Positions 25,835-34,580 of a DNA stretch of 64,000 bases are shown piece after piece. Position numbers and translations under genes: made by a program. The notes beneath the pieces are model-generated. The model was not told the DNA's origin, searched no databases, and saw only the letters and a list, made by a program, of their open reading frames with translations. Source of the DNA: Leptolyngbya sp. FACHB-321. GTDB lineage: Bacteria > Cyanobacteriota > Cyanobacteriia > Leptolyngbyales > Leptolyngbyaceae. The first letter of the stretch is position 1. Each line of letters begins with the position of its first letter. The stretch is taken from positions 620,001 to 684,000 of the forward strand of contig NZ_JACJPI010000058.1 in assembly GCF_014695975.1 (NCBI RefSeq), read 5' to 3'.

Positions 25835-26740
25835 ATGTTATCACTGTTACGAATGAGACTGCGCCAGGCGGTCGCTCGATACCTTCGCGATCGCCAAAGT
25901 GATATGGCAACAACGATCGTGGATCGCGTCACAACAGAGCAGGAAGAGCGATCAAACCTTGATCAAATTCTACGAGCGATACCGTTTAAGCGTGCCAGCA
26001 AAGCAATACCGTTTATTTATGTCTGTGCGATCGCCCATCGTTTGGCTACTCCGTCTCAGCCCGCAGCACTGATTGCTGCCCAGCTAGTTGATGCGTTGTT
26101 GCAGCCGCTTCACATACCGGAGGAAGACTCTTTATCAGGCATTGTGGTGCAACCTACCGCTACAGGCTTGCTGCAATTTGAGCTAAGTGATCGAGCGATC
26201 GCGTCGTGGCTTGACCGTCTCCTTACTAAAGCGCTGCCCCAACAGCCATGTATGCCTTTTACTTCAGTAGAGCGGCAAATGTTGCTACCAACAACGGCAA
26301 TCTTTGAAGTGCAATATGCTCATGCCCGTTGTTGCTCACTCTTGCGGCTTGCTCACAGTGAGGGCTTAATCACGCTGGACAGGCTTGACGTAGCTCCACT
26401 CGCCTGGCGCGTTGTGAACCCACCGTCTGTACCTTGGTTGACCTCTACTGCCCAACTTTGCCTGAACCATCCTGTCGATCGTAGGCTGCTTGGCTATTTA
26501 GTGGAGGCACTGGATTGCTTGTCTAATGAATCGCCGCATCGTGTGCAGCAAAGCTTGCGATCAGCGCAGGCGATCGCGCAAGCCATGCAGGCATTCCATC
26601 GTGTGCATCCACTATGGCGTAAAACTGGAACAGAGCTAAACTTGGTGGTGTCACAGCTAGGCTTACTGCTGGCAACTCAACGCATTCTGTATGCACTCTT
26701 GGCAGACGGGCTAGGTCTTCCCCCTGTAGTGGAGCTTTAA
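25835..26740 (+). CDS. Orphan arginyl-tRNA-synthetase-like protein (DALR domain, no catalytic core)
   Basis: 301 residues. The C-terminal half shows the DALR anticodon-binding pattern of arginyl-tRNA synthetase (FEVQYAHARCCSLLRLA, near 161-177, and the end LLLATQRILYALLADGLGL). The N-terminal part (IAAQLVDALLQPLHIPEED, GLLQFELSDRAIASWLDRLL) resembles the ArgRS N-terminal additional domain. The Rossmann catalytic domain with HIGH and KMSKS is missing, and there is no room for it. It cannot charge tRNA; it may bind tRNA or a synthetase. Similar DALR-only proteins are annotated in other cyanobacteria without function. Monocistronic, with a terminator after it. Confidence 0.8.
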   Translation: MLSLLRMRLRQAVARYLRDRQSDMATTIVDRVTTEQEERSNLDQILRAIPFKRASKAIPFIYVCAIAHRLATPSQPAALIAAQLVDALLQPLHIPEEDSLSGIVVQPTATGLLQFELSDRAIASWLDRLLTKALPQQPCMPFTSVERQMLLPTTAIFEVQYAHARCCSLLRLAHSEGLITLDRLDVAPLAWRVVNPPSVPWLTSTAQLCLNHPVDRRLLGYLVEALDCLSNESPHRVQQSLRSAQAIAQAMQAFHRVHPLWRKTGTELNLVVSQLGLLLATQRILYALLADGLGLPPVVEL

Positions 26741-26873
26741 ACGCAGACTGGGTGCAGGTCATCAGAAATTTTTGATACTGAGCAAATTTGACATAGGTTT
26801 TTCTGATTACTTTTTTGATAGACAAACCTGTTGCAGTCAGCTATATTCTTGAGTGTGTGAGGAGCGAACCAGC

Positions 26874-26924
26874 AAGAGCACCGAGACGAAACACGGCAAG
26901 TCGTCGGTGCTCTTTCTGATTTTA
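26874..26924 (+). terminator. Rho-independent terminator
   Basis: AAGAGCACCGA (26874-26884) pairs perfectly with TCGGTGCTCTT (26904-26914), with an inner GAC/GTC pair, followed by TCTGATTTT. It is 134 bases after the stop of the ArgRS-like gene and in its direction. Confidence 0.75.
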
Positions 26925-27034
26925 AAGCTAGTTAGTTTTGAATGCGATCCTTAGCTATCAGCGTCCAACCACCAATATTTAGAGCTTGCATGATCGCCCC
27001 AGCAGCACATTGAAGGTTATTACCCGGCATTTCC

Positions 27035-27871
27035 TTAGAGTAGAAATTCCTCAATAGCCGCAGCAGAGCCATCCTTCTCAACATCAGGGGCAACCCAGTT
27101 CGCTAAGGCTTTTACGGCATCTGGCGCATTACCCATGGCGACGCCAATGCCAGCATATTCAATCATCTCCACATCATTGAAATTGTCGCCGATCGCCATC
27201 ACATTTTCTGCCTTCAGCCCTAAATACTCTTCTGCAAGGTAGCGAACCGCCGTACCTTTGCTGACCAACGGGTTAGTTGCTTCAAAGAACGTTGCTACAG
27301 ATTTTGTTAGATAGAGTTCGGCGGGTGTGTAGCGGCTTTGCAAACTGCCCAACAGAGTAGTAATTAAAGCTGTGTCGTCGCTTAGCGCCAAAACTTTTGT
27401 TGGCTCGGCTGTCAGTGCTGTGCGTAAATCACCAACAGGAATTGGCTGTACGCCAGATCGTTTGGCATACTCCTTTGTCTCTGAGGTAAGTTCGCGCACG
27501 TAGAGTTGGTCGTTGATGTAGAAATGTACTGAAAGCAACGATCGTAATTCTGGCTGCTCAAAGTAATCCAAAAGCTGTAGCACCAGTGACTTCGGCACTG
27601 TCCAGTGACGATGGATCGTTTGCGTTGCTGGCTCTTGAATCCATGCGCCTTGATATGCCATCAGCGGCAGAGTCGAACCAACTGCTTCATAGAAGCGTAG
27701 CGCCGCGCAATACATACGTCCTGTGGCGATCGCCACTTTGATCCCCTTTGCCTGTGCTGCCCGGATTGCTTGTATCACGGGCTGACGAATCTCGTTTTCA
27801 ACACCCGCGATCGTGCCATCAATATCCAGCACAAGAAGTTTGATGTCTGCGGGGAGCGATCGATTTTGCAT
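27035..27871 (-). CDS. Cof-type HAD-IIB phosphatase
   Basis: 278 residues. The HAD motifs are KLLVLDIDGTIAG (nucleophile D16, D18), AIATGRMY, a lysine in NPLVSKGTAVRYL, and GDNFNDVEMIEYAG. The large cap between (about 80-185) is type IIB, so the substrate is probably a small sugar phosphate, nucleotide or cofactor phosphate. No conserved partner. A short GA-rich tract lies just upstream of the start. Confidence 0.95.
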   Translation of the reverse strand: MQNRSLPADIKLLVLDIDGTIAGVENEIRQPVIQAIRAAQAKGIKVAIATGRMYCAALRFYEAVGSTLPLMAYQGAWIQEPATQTIHRHWTVPKSLVLQLLDYFEQPELRSLLSVHFYINDQLYVRELTSETKEYAKRSGVQPIPVGDLRTALTAEPTKVLALSDDTALITTLLGSLQSRYTPAELYLTKSVATFFEATNPLVSKGTAVRYLAEEYLGLKAENVMAIGDNFNDVEMIEYAGIGVAMGNAPDAVKALANWVAPDVEKDGSAAAIEEFLL

Positions 27872-28028
27872 GAAGGGGCGGGAGGGGTAAAGAGGTGAAG
27901 GAGTAAAAAGTTCTTTTAGCCTTCTGCCTCAGTTAGTAAGTTTTTCCAGCGTTAACCTGTTAGTTTTCGTTCATTACCAGATTAACCGCTGATAATGTGA
28001 AAGCAAATCTCATAGTAGCTTGTAAGCT

Positions 28029-28919
28029 ATGGCTGAGGCACAGGGTCGTCGTCGGGCAAGTCGTCAGGTTTTATTAGCGTCGCTTTGGCTGGCGCTACTG
28101 ATTTTAGTTGTAAAGGTGTGGATTGGTTGGGCAACGCAATCATTGAGCTTGCTGGCTGAATCGCTACAAACGTTGGTGAATGGGTTTAGCATTCTTCTGA
28201 GCACGATCGCGATCACGTCGCGCTATCCTGCCAGTCGAGAGGTTGGAGGGCACGGCAAGGTAGAGTCGGTGCTGGCGCTGTTGCTGGCTGCATTGATGGG
28301 GTTTGCCTGTCTGAGTTTGCTGGTGGTATCGGCGCAGCAATTGGAGGCGATCGCACAAGAAGCTAGCTGGTTGCCTGTGCGGGTAAACTCGCCGTTGCTT
28401 CAGCTTTTAGGCGTGGTTATAGCGACAAACTTTTGCCTTGCCTGTTTTCAGCGCTATGAAGCAGGGCTTTTGGAGAACAGCGCCCTACGTTTTAGCGCGG
28501 GTCATCTGTTTCAAGATACGTGGTTAATGCTGCCAGTGCTAGCTGGTTTAGTCGGTGTTGCGCGTGGCTATCTTTGGCTTGACCCAGTACTGGCAATGCT
28601 GCTGGTGCTGGCGGCAATCTGTAACTGTTGGCGCGTGTTTAATTGGCAGTTGCCATCGGTCATGCGGCAAATCGCGATCGCTCCCGAAGCTTTAGCCCAA
28701 ACCATCCATCAGGTAGAAGGGATCACGCACTGCTATGGTATCCAGTCTCGCGGCGTAGTGGGTCGTCAGGTCTTTGTAGAAATGCGGCTGATTCTGCACC
28801 CAGAGTGCCTAAGCATTGCTCGTAGCATTGCCGAACGGGTAGAGCGGGCGATTCGCGATCGCTATGGTCCCGTTAAGGTGGTGATTTATATTGATAGCGA
28901 TCGTCCAAAGAGTGATTAG
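28029..28919 (+). CDS. Cation diffusion facilitator family protein with altered TM2 metal site
   Basis: 296 residues with six predicted helices and a C-terminal cytoplasmic domain (GITHCYGIQSRGVVGRQVFV ... VKVVIYIDSD). It belongs to the CDF zinc/iron/manganese efflux family. The TM5 metal site is intact (SAGHLFQDTW, H159 and D163), and the loop histidine in GGHGKVES is kept. In TM2, however, the two ligands (H or D, and D, spaced by three) are Q47 and N51 (LLAESLQTLVNGFS). Transport of Zn2+ by the standard tetrahedral site is therefore doubtful. Confidence 0.88.
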   Translation: MAEAQGRRRASRQVLLASLWLALLILVVKVWIGWATQSLSLLAESLQTLVNGFSILLSTIAITSRYPASREVGGHGKVESVLALLLAALMGFACLSLLVVSAQQLEAIAQEASWLPVRVNSPLLQLLGVVIATNFCLACFQRYEAGLLENSALRFSAGHLFQDTWLMLPVLAGLVGVARGYLWLDPVLAMLLVLAAICNCWRVFNWQLPSVMRQIAIAPEALAQTIHQVEGITHCYGIQSRGVVGRQVFVEMRLILHPECLSIARSIAERVERAIRDRYGPVKVVIYIDSDRPKSD

Positions 28920-28964
28920 ACTCTGGCTCCTGACTGCTTCAGGTCATGAGGGCACCAGAGTTTT
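28920..28964 (+). terminator. Terminator after CDF gene
   Basis: ACTCTGG (28920-28926) pairs with CCAGAGT (28955-28961), with an inner TGAC/GTCA stem, and is followed by TTT. It begins one base after the CDF stop codon. Confidence 0.6.
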
Positions 28965-28994
28965 ACCTGCACTACTATGTCAAGGCTCATTTAT

Positions 28995-29023
28995 AAAAAC
29001 AGGCGGTGAAGTCCAAGCCGCCT
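28995..29023 (-). terminator. Terminator after comB
   Basis: On the minus strand AGGCGG and CCGCCT form a 6-base stem with an 11-base loop, followed by GTTTTTATAAA. It overlaps the comB stop codon. Confidence 0.6.
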
Positions 29024-29756
29024 ACTGCTTCACCAGCACGCCGAGTTCGCGTTGTATCGGCAGCACGTCTAACGTATCTTGCTGTGAGCAGTAGGTTAGG
29101 TCTTCGGTAATGCCCAGCTTTAGGAGCCGTTTACCGTGGGTTGAATGATGGAAGAGTCCCAGCAGATTGTCTTGCCATTGGCGGTAAAGGCTGACAGCCG
29201 CGATCGTCTCATCGTTCCCAGCAATCTGCTCAAGGGCAATACCAAGTTCGGCTTGCAGGCTATGGGCGATCGCGCCTGCACATACTGTATCTTCTAGCGA
29301 ATAGCTGCCTTCCCATCCAGACCCAACAATCCAGACAACATCGGGCTGCTGTTGAACGAGGTGCTGCACCACAGCACGACGGTTGATTAACGCGGCTGCC
29401 AGAACGGTAGGAGCTGCTTCAATACGTTGAAGTGCCCGTGTGCCGTTTGTGGTACTGATAAACAGACGACGACCACTCACTCGCTCTGGTGTACAGTCAA
29501 GGGGTGAATTGCCAAAGTCAAAGCCTTCTACTTGTGAGCCGCCCCGTTCGCCAGCACGAATCCGTTTGTCGGGTGCCCATGTCTCGCTGACAGCCAGCAA
29601 CTTGTCTAAATCGCTGAATGCCTGAACTGCCTCTGCGCCAGACCCCAACGCCGTTGCGATCGTGCTGGTAGCTCGCAAGACATCAACTGCGATAGCACAA
29701 TCGGCGATTGTTGCAGTCGGCGTTAACTCAGGCGTATGGAAAACAAACAGTTTCAT
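29022..29756 (-). CDS. comB: ComB-like 2-phosphosulfolactate phosphatase family protein
   Basis: 244 residues. The block [17 protein letters not shown] at the N-terminus, [19 protein letters not shown], and the motif [22 protein letters not shown] are the ComB family signatures. ComB hydrolyses 2-phosphosulfolactate in coenzyme M synthesis in methanogens. In cyanobacteria, without the rest of that pathway here, the true substrate is unknown. The gene is monocistronic with its own terminator. Confidence 0.9.
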   Translation of the reverse strand: MKLFVFHTPELTPTATIADCAIAVDVLRATSTIATALGSGAEAVQAFSDLDKLLAVSETWAPDKRIRAGERGGSQVEGFDFGNSPLDCTPERVSGRRLFISTTNGTRALQRIEAAPTVLAAALINRRAVVQHLVQQQPDVVWIVGSGWEGSYSLEDTVCAGAIAHSLQAELGIALEQIAGNDETIAAVSLYRQWQDNLLGLFHHSTHGKRLLKLGITEDLTYCSQQDTLDVLPIQRELGVLVKQ

Positions 29757-30188
29757 GAGGGTTCCGTAAAGTGAAAAGGAATAACAGGTGAAAGAGGCGC
29801 AGCCAAGAAGAATAGAGTAATTCTTAATAAAGCTTTAGAAGTTTAGCCTTACTGATAATAAATGAAAGCTTAGACACTTACGTTTTTGGTTCTCATATTG
29901 GCAGTTCGGGACACAGGCAGTTCTGAGTTTTGTGCCTCTGGCATTGATGATCAAGCAAAGAGCAACCAATGCTACCCGTCTTTTTAGTCGTAGATGGTAC
30001 TTTCATTGCAACCGCCAAGTTTTTTGCAGCTCCAGCCATAAGCAAACGTCTTTGCACAGAGTGCTTGACCGTTGAGCGAATGCGCTGGCTCCTCTTGGCT
30101 GCTGTGTTCGCGTCTCTTTCCAGTTCATACCTTAAAATAAGCCAAATTTGTAAACAACCGTAATCAAACGGCTCGCTCCGGAGGAACT
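29757..30188. other. 432-base divergent intergenic region
   Basis: Between comB (minus) and the phosphoribulokinase-like gene (plus). AT-rich around 29820-29870. No RNA gene or repeat is seen. A 64-codon plus-strand frame at 29969 lacks ribosome-site and family support. The last 15 bases carry a strong GGAGGAACT ribosome site for the kinase. Confidence 0.4.
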
Positions 30189-31127
30189 ATGACAGATCGC
30201 CCCATTATTCTCGGCATCGTTGGCGATAGTGCTGCTGGTAAGACGACATTGACTAAAGGGATTGCTCAATTCCTCGGTCCTGAAAATGTGACCGTCATTT
30301 GTACGGATGATTATCACCGCTACGATCGCAAACAGCGTGCTGAACTTGGCATTACTGCCTTGCATCCAGACTGCAACTATCTGGATATCATGCAGCAGCA
30401 TCTATCTCAACTCCGCACCGGGCAACCAATTCTTAAACCGATTTACAACCACAAGACTGGAACGTTTGACCCACCAGAATACATTAAGCCCAATAAATTT
30501 GTGGTGGCAGAAGGCTTGCTAGGCTACTCAACGCGGGGTACTCGCGGAGCCTATGACGTCAAGGTTTACCTTGCCCCACCCGAAGACCTACGGATACAGT
30601 GGAAGATCAAGCGAGACACCCAAAAGCGGGGTTACTCTGAAGAGCAGGTGCGGGCAGAAATAGTCAAGCGCGAACCTGACTCCGAAGCGTATATTCGTCC
30701 CCAACGACAATGGGCAGATCTGGTGGTCAGCTTTTATCCCTCGACTGAGGTGATTGATGGTAGCAATGGGCACCTCAATGTCCGTCTGGTACTTAGACCC
30801 AACATCCCACACCCCGACTTAACTCAGGTCGTAAGCACCGATGCTGTTCACTCTGACTCTGCCATCCGGTTGGGACTTGATCGCGATATGGGCAAACCCG
30901 TTGATGTGCTAGAAATTGACGGTCACGCTACCAGTGATCAGGTAACGAAGCTGGAGCGCTTTATCTGTAGCGACATCCCAAACTTAATTGATGCCTGCAA
31001 TCGTGATATCCATTCTGAACTGGGTACAGTGACAGGCACTACAGGAGAAACACTACGAAGCTACCCTCTCGCCCTTACACAGCTACTAATTGCATACCAT
31101 ATGTTGAAAGCGACAAACGTTCATTAA
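30189..31127 (+). CDS. Phosphoribulokinase-family kinase lacking the redox P-loop cysteine
   Basis: 312 residues, ATG at 30189 after GGAGGAACT. The P-loop is GIVGDSAAGKTT; ICTDDYHRYDRKQR and PIYNHKTGTFDPPEY follow, with VVAEGLLGYS. This is the phosphoribulokinase/uridine-kinase fold. The Calvin-cycle enzyme of cyanobacteria has GDSGCGKST and is switched off by a disulfide from that cysteine; here the position is alanine (A16). The C-terminal half (TEVIDGSNGHLNVRLVLRP) also differs. It may be the second-type phosphoribulokinase seen in several cyanobacteria. The substrate is likely a pentose phosphate but is not proven by the sequence. Confidence 0.85.
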   Translation: MTDRPIILGIVGDSAAGKTTLTKGIAQFLGPENVTVICTDDYHRYDRKQRAELGITALHPDCNYLDIMQQHLSQLRTGQPILKPIYNHKTGTFDPPEYIKPNKFVVAEGLLGYSTRGTRGAYDVKVYLAPPEDLRIQWKIKRDTQKRGYSEEQVRAEIVKREPDSEAYIRPQRQWADLVVSFYPSTEVIDGSNGHLNVRLVLRPNIPHPDLTQVVSTDAVHSDSAIRLGLDRDMGKPVDVLEIDGHATSDQVTKLERFICSDIPNLIDACNRDIHSELGTVTGTTGETLRSYPLALTQLLIAYHMLKATNVH

Positions 31128-31258
31128 GCATAAAGTTTAGTCGCCAAAGCTACAAACATCTAGCCTTCTACAACATCCTCTAAGCCGCAGATTGTCTACT
31201 ACAGCATGGATTTAGGGGATAGGGATTTATACCTGCCCCCTCCTTTCACACAAGCGCT

Positions 31259-31792
31259 TTAGGCAGCATCACTATGTAGTTTCGGCAAGATGTTGGACGA
31301 TTCTCTACGGACGACGATTTGTGCAGGAACACCTACTGCCACCGAGTACGCTGGCACATCACGCAAGAGGACAGCATTAGCGCCAATTTTTGCATGATGG
31401 CCGATCGCTACTGGACGAATGATTTTAGCGCCAGCACCAAGATCCACGTGTCCACCGATCGTCACACCACTCACAATGGTTACTTGCTGAAGAATCAGAC
31501 AATTTGGACCAATCACTGCATCTGGATGAATCACAATCCCGTTTGGATGTGGGAGCAACAGTCCTCCTTGAATCTGACAATTTAGGGGAATATCTGCTGC
31601 TGTAACCACACTCCAGAACCGATGCTCTAGGACATGCCACTTTGTGCATAAGCGACCCACAATGCCGCCATGCTTCTGCCAATATTGGTAGCGACGAATT
31701 GACTTGAGGAGCTGTTGCCCTGGAGACCACCAGCGTAGGCATTGTTCACGGCTCCAATCTGGCTCTAATGCGGAAATATCTAAGAACATCAT
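31259..31792 (-). CDS. Serine acetyltransferase-like hexapeptide-repeat protein
   Basis: 177 residues. The C-terminal half is a left-handed beta-helix (GIVIHPDAVIGPNCLILQQV, IGGHVDLGAGAKIIRPVAIG, IGANAVLLRDVPAYSVAVG), with the histidine-containing PHPNGIVIHPDA motif used by serine and sugar O-acetyltransferases. The short N-domain (WWSPGQQLLKSIRRYQYWQK) is typical of members in cell-surface polysaccharide loci rather than CysE. No glycosyltransferase is near. Acetyl acceptor unknown. Confidence 0.88.
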   Translation of the reverse strand: MMFLDISALEPDWSREQCLRWWSPGQQLLKSIRRYQYWQKHGGIVGRLCTKWHVLEHRFWSVVTAADIPLNCQIQGGLLLPHPNGIVIHPDAVIGPNCLILQQVTIVSGVTIGGHVDLGAGAKIIRPVAIGHHAKIGANAVLLRDVPAYSVAVGVPAQIVVRRESSNILPKLHSDAA

Positions 31793-32124
31793 AAAGGTTG
31801 CAGGCGATCGATTCTTTCTCTAGCTTTACCCAGGTGAGAATAAGAAGGCACGCAAACCGGAGTCGCTTTCAACAAACGCTATGCTTTAGGGGTTTATATG
31901 AAAGGTTTGTATTTAAAAGACACCCTGTACGGATCAAATTGAGAGTTTGGTACAGCAAGTTCTAATGAAGTGAGTCATTGATTAATATGCATTGATGAAG
32001 GCATAGCCCTATTTAAGACCAAGCTGGAGGCGTTTACCCTGCTCCTGTAGCGTGGTCTCCTAAAGACATTTTTCGAGCGGTCATTGCAGATAGAGTTGTA
32101 TAACGAAGTGCTGACCTAATTGCT
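31793..32124. other. 332-base intergenic region
   Basis: Separates the acetyltransferase from livG, both on the minus strand. No coding frame, RNA or repeat is recognisable. It should hold the acetyltransferase promoter. Confidence 0.35.
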
Positions 32125-33000
32125 TTACTGCCCCAGGTAAGCTTCTAGCACTTGGGCGTTGGTTTGAATTTCGGTAGGAGTGCCAACGGCGAGATTACGT
32201 CCTTCAGCAAGTACCCAGACCCGATCGCACAGGGACATAATCACATCCATATTGTGTTCAATGATCAGGAAGGTCAGCCCGTCGCGGTTCCAGGTGAGGA
32301 TACGATCGCAAATTTGGTTGATCAGCGTTGGGTTCACGCCAGCGGCAGGTTCGTCTAACAAGATTAGTTTGGGTTGGCTCATCAGCGCTCGTCCCATTTC
32401 TAGCAGCTTGCGTTGACCACCCGACAACGATCCCGCGTATTCATGCGCCATATGTGCAAGACCGATCGAGTCCAAAATCGTCATTGCCTGTTCGCGCTGC
32501 TGGCGTGATTCGGCTGCAATTTGCTTTTGTTTAAACCAGGTGAACCAGAAATTCTCGCCCGTTTGGTGTTGAGCTGCCAGCAACATATTTTCTAGTACAG
32601 AGAGGCGTGATAGTACCCGTGCAACCTGAAAAGTGCGAATCATGCCGCGTTGGGCAATTTGATGTGACTGAAGGTGGTGAATCGGTTCGCCATCAAAGAG
32701 CACGCGCCCTTTGTCAGGATGAATGAAATTTGAGAGCAAATTGAAGAGGGTTGTTTTGCCAGCGCCGTTGGGACCGATCAGTCCAGTAATGCTGCCTTTG
32801 GACACTTCGATCGCAACCTGATCGACTGCCACCAGCCCACCAAAGCTTTTGATTAGCCCACTTGCTGCCAGAAGCGGCAGTTGCAGTTTAGCGGATTGCT
32901 CAATCGGTTCCACATCTGCCAAAATGTCTGCCAGGTCTTCACTGTCAGGATGACTCAAATGTTCTACAGGATCAATGGCATTGGGGTTTTTATCGACCAA
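32125..33000 (-). CDS. livG: Branched-chain/neutral amino acid ABC transporter ATPase
   Basis: 291 residues. The ABC motifs are GLIGPNGAGKTT (Walker A), SGGQRKLLEMGRAL (signature) and PKLILLDEPAAG (Walker B). The long insert after TFQVARVL and the end QVLEAYLGQ are typical of LivG (the NatA type in cyanobacteria). An acidic N-terminal extension of about 45 residues precedes the fold. The gene overlaps livM by 11 bases. It energises uptake of hydrophobic amino acids. LivF, LivH and a binding protein are not nearby; cyanobacteria commonly scatter these genes. Confidence 0.93.
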   Translation of the reverse strand: MVDKNPNAIDPVEHLSHPDSEDLADILADVEPIEQSAKLQLPLLAASGLIKSFGGLVAVDQVAIEVSKGSITGLIGPNGAGKTTLFNLLSNFIHPDKGRVLFDGEPIHHLQSHQIAQRGMIRTFQVARVLSRLSVLENMLLAAQHQTGENFWFTWFKQKQIAAESRQQREQAMTILDSIGLAHMAHEYAGSLSGGQRKLLEMGRALMSQPKLILLDEPAAGVNPTLINQICDRILTWNRDGLTFLIIEHNMDVIMSLCDRVWVLAEGRNLAVGTPTEIQTNAQVLEAYLGQ

Positions 33001-34225
33001 GTGACAGTTCCTCCTTTTTGCCTAAAATGCCTTGTGGTCGCGCCATCATGAGCCCAATGAGCAGCAAGCCAATGACCATAATTCGGAAGGCTCCGGCTCT
33101 GCCTTCATCAAGCTGGGATGGAATGGCGGGAATGATCGCGTGGAGTGCAGGGGCGATCGCAGGCAGCAGAAACCGCGTCACTGAGTTATATGCCCAAAAG
33201 ATAGCGGCTCCCAGCAGTGTGCCAGCATTGTTGCCAGCCCCACCCAGCACGACGATCGTCCATGCCTGAAAGGTAATGAGCGGGATAAAGCCATCGGGAT
33301 TAATGAAGTTCAACTGCCATGCGTAAAAGGCTCCAGCAATGCCCGCGATCGCGCCACCCAGCATCAGTGCTTGCAGTTTGTACCAAAACACATTCTTGCC
33401 CAATGCTTTCGCAACGTCCTCATCTTCACGAATGGCTTTAAGCACGCGACCCCAGGGCGATCGCACCAGCGCTTCTAGCCGCCAATATACTAGCGCTAGC
33501 ACACTTACCAGTACCAGCATCAGCCCTGCTTTGTAAGAATAGTTGTAGAGCGAAACGGCACCTGCCCAGTACAGTATCAAGCCCAGAAGCGCGGTAGAGA
33601 TGCCCAGCGTCAGTTTGCCGATGCGCCCTGGTTGTTTGCCATTGCGGGTGTCTTTTTGCCCCAGGCGATCAAGCCGTCGCCACGTCCAGTGCCACAGTTG
33701 CCAGCCAGCCAGCCCAAAAATGACCGTCCAGATACCAATCATGCCAAGCTTACTAATGAAAGTAGGTCTGGTCAGCGCTTCTAGTGGTAGGGGATAGCTA
33801 TAAACGCCGCGTGAGCCTTGCGTCAGCCATTCTTCGTTCAGCGCAATAAGGCGAATGACTTCAGACACACCGATCGTGACGATCGCCAGATAGTCTTCTC
33901 GCAGGCGCAGTGTAGACAGCCCAATCAGCAAACCCAGCAACGCTGACAGCCCTGCCCCAATCAGCACTGCCAAAAGAAGTGGTACGCCCTTCATGCTCAA
34001 CAACACAGTGGTATAAGCGCCAACGGTCATAAAAGCAATGTGACCAAAATTAATCAGCCCCGTAAAGCCCCACTGCAAATTTAAGCCCAGGCTAAACAGG
34101 GCAAAGGTAGCAGTGAAGATCATCAACGAGACAAGATAACTGGGCGTAAAGAACAGCAGAATGCCGCTGAAATCGAGCATGAGCCATGTTAGCAAAGGGC
34201 GATTGAATCGTATCCTACCAGGCAA
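32990..34225 (-). CDS. livM: Branched-chain/neutral amino acid ABC transporter permease
   Basis: Up to 411 residues from a TTG at 34225. An ATG at 34180 would begin the protein at MLDFSGILLFF, nearer the first helix; neither has a clear ribosome site. There are about nine helices with the LivM motif LGLNLQWGFTGLINFGHIAF, then RLREDYLAIVTIGVSEVIR and the cytoplasmic loop RSPWGRVLKAIREDEDVAKALG that contacts the ATPase. VVLGGAGNNAGTLLGA follows. A hydrophilic insert (about 190-210, GQKDTRNGKQPGR) is longer than usual. Forms the translocation path with a LivH partner encoded elsewhere. Confidence 0.92.
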   Translation of the reverse strand: MPGRIRFNRPLLTWLMLDFSGILLFFTPSYLVSLMIFTATFALFSLGLNLQWGFTGLINFGHIAFMTVGAYTTVLLSMKGVPLLLAVLIGAGLSALLGLLIGLSTLRLREDYLAIVTIGVSEVIRLIALNEEWLTQGSRGVYSYPLPLEALTRPTFISKLGMIGIWTVIFGLAGWQLWHWTWRRLDRLGQKDTRNGKQPGRIGKLTLGISTALLGLILYWAGAVSLYNYSYKAGLMLVLVSVLALVYWRLEALVRSPWGRVLKAIREDEDVAKALGKNVFWYKLQALMLGGAIAGIAGAFYAWQLNFINPDGFIPLITFQAWTIVVLGGAGNNAGTLLGAAIFWAYNSVTRFLLPAIAPALHAIIPAIPSQLDEGRAGAFRIMVIGLLLIGLMMARPQGILGKKEELSLGR

Positions 34226-34364
34226 GTAGAACCAGTAGCGATCGATTCTATACGGAGCTTAACTGGATTTAACCGCTATAGTGAACTGCGATTCTAGTCC
34301 GTTGTTTGGGCATTCTGAGCTTATACGATCGCTATCTAGTCTGAACTTATTGGTCAGGGTCATC

Positions 34365-34562
34365 ATGAGCCTTCTCAAAGATCGATTACATCGCCTTGTT
34401 GAGCAGTTAGCAGACGATGAACTGCTAGAGGTCTGGGCTGGGCTGTCTGAGTTCTACTGCGACTGTTATATGCTCAGGGCAACGCAAGCCTCGAAGGAAA
34501 CCCTGAAGCCAGGAGATACGCTCACTCGTGAAGAAGCGCTTCGTTTTCTATCACTGCTGTAA
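34365..34562 (+). CDS. Putative antitoxin of a RelE-type pair
   Basis: 65 residues from the ATG at 34365 (MSLLKDRLHRLVEQLADDEL); the frame is open further upstream without a better start. It is acidic and helical and ends in TREEALRFLSLL. It has no recognisable DNA-binding fold, but it ends 18 bases before a RelE-like gene on the same strand, the usual arrangement of a type II system with antitoxin first. The role rests on context. Confidence 0.65.
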   Translation: MSLLKDRLHRLVEQLADDELLEVWAGLSEFYCDCYMLRATQASKETLKPGDTLTREEALRFLSLL

Positions 34563-34580
34563 TGTGTTGCGATCGCCCTT

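Noticed and set aside
29969-30163. 64-codon plus-strand frame before the phosphoribulokinase-like gene
   Set aside because: No ribosome site, no recognised family; lies in a promoter region.
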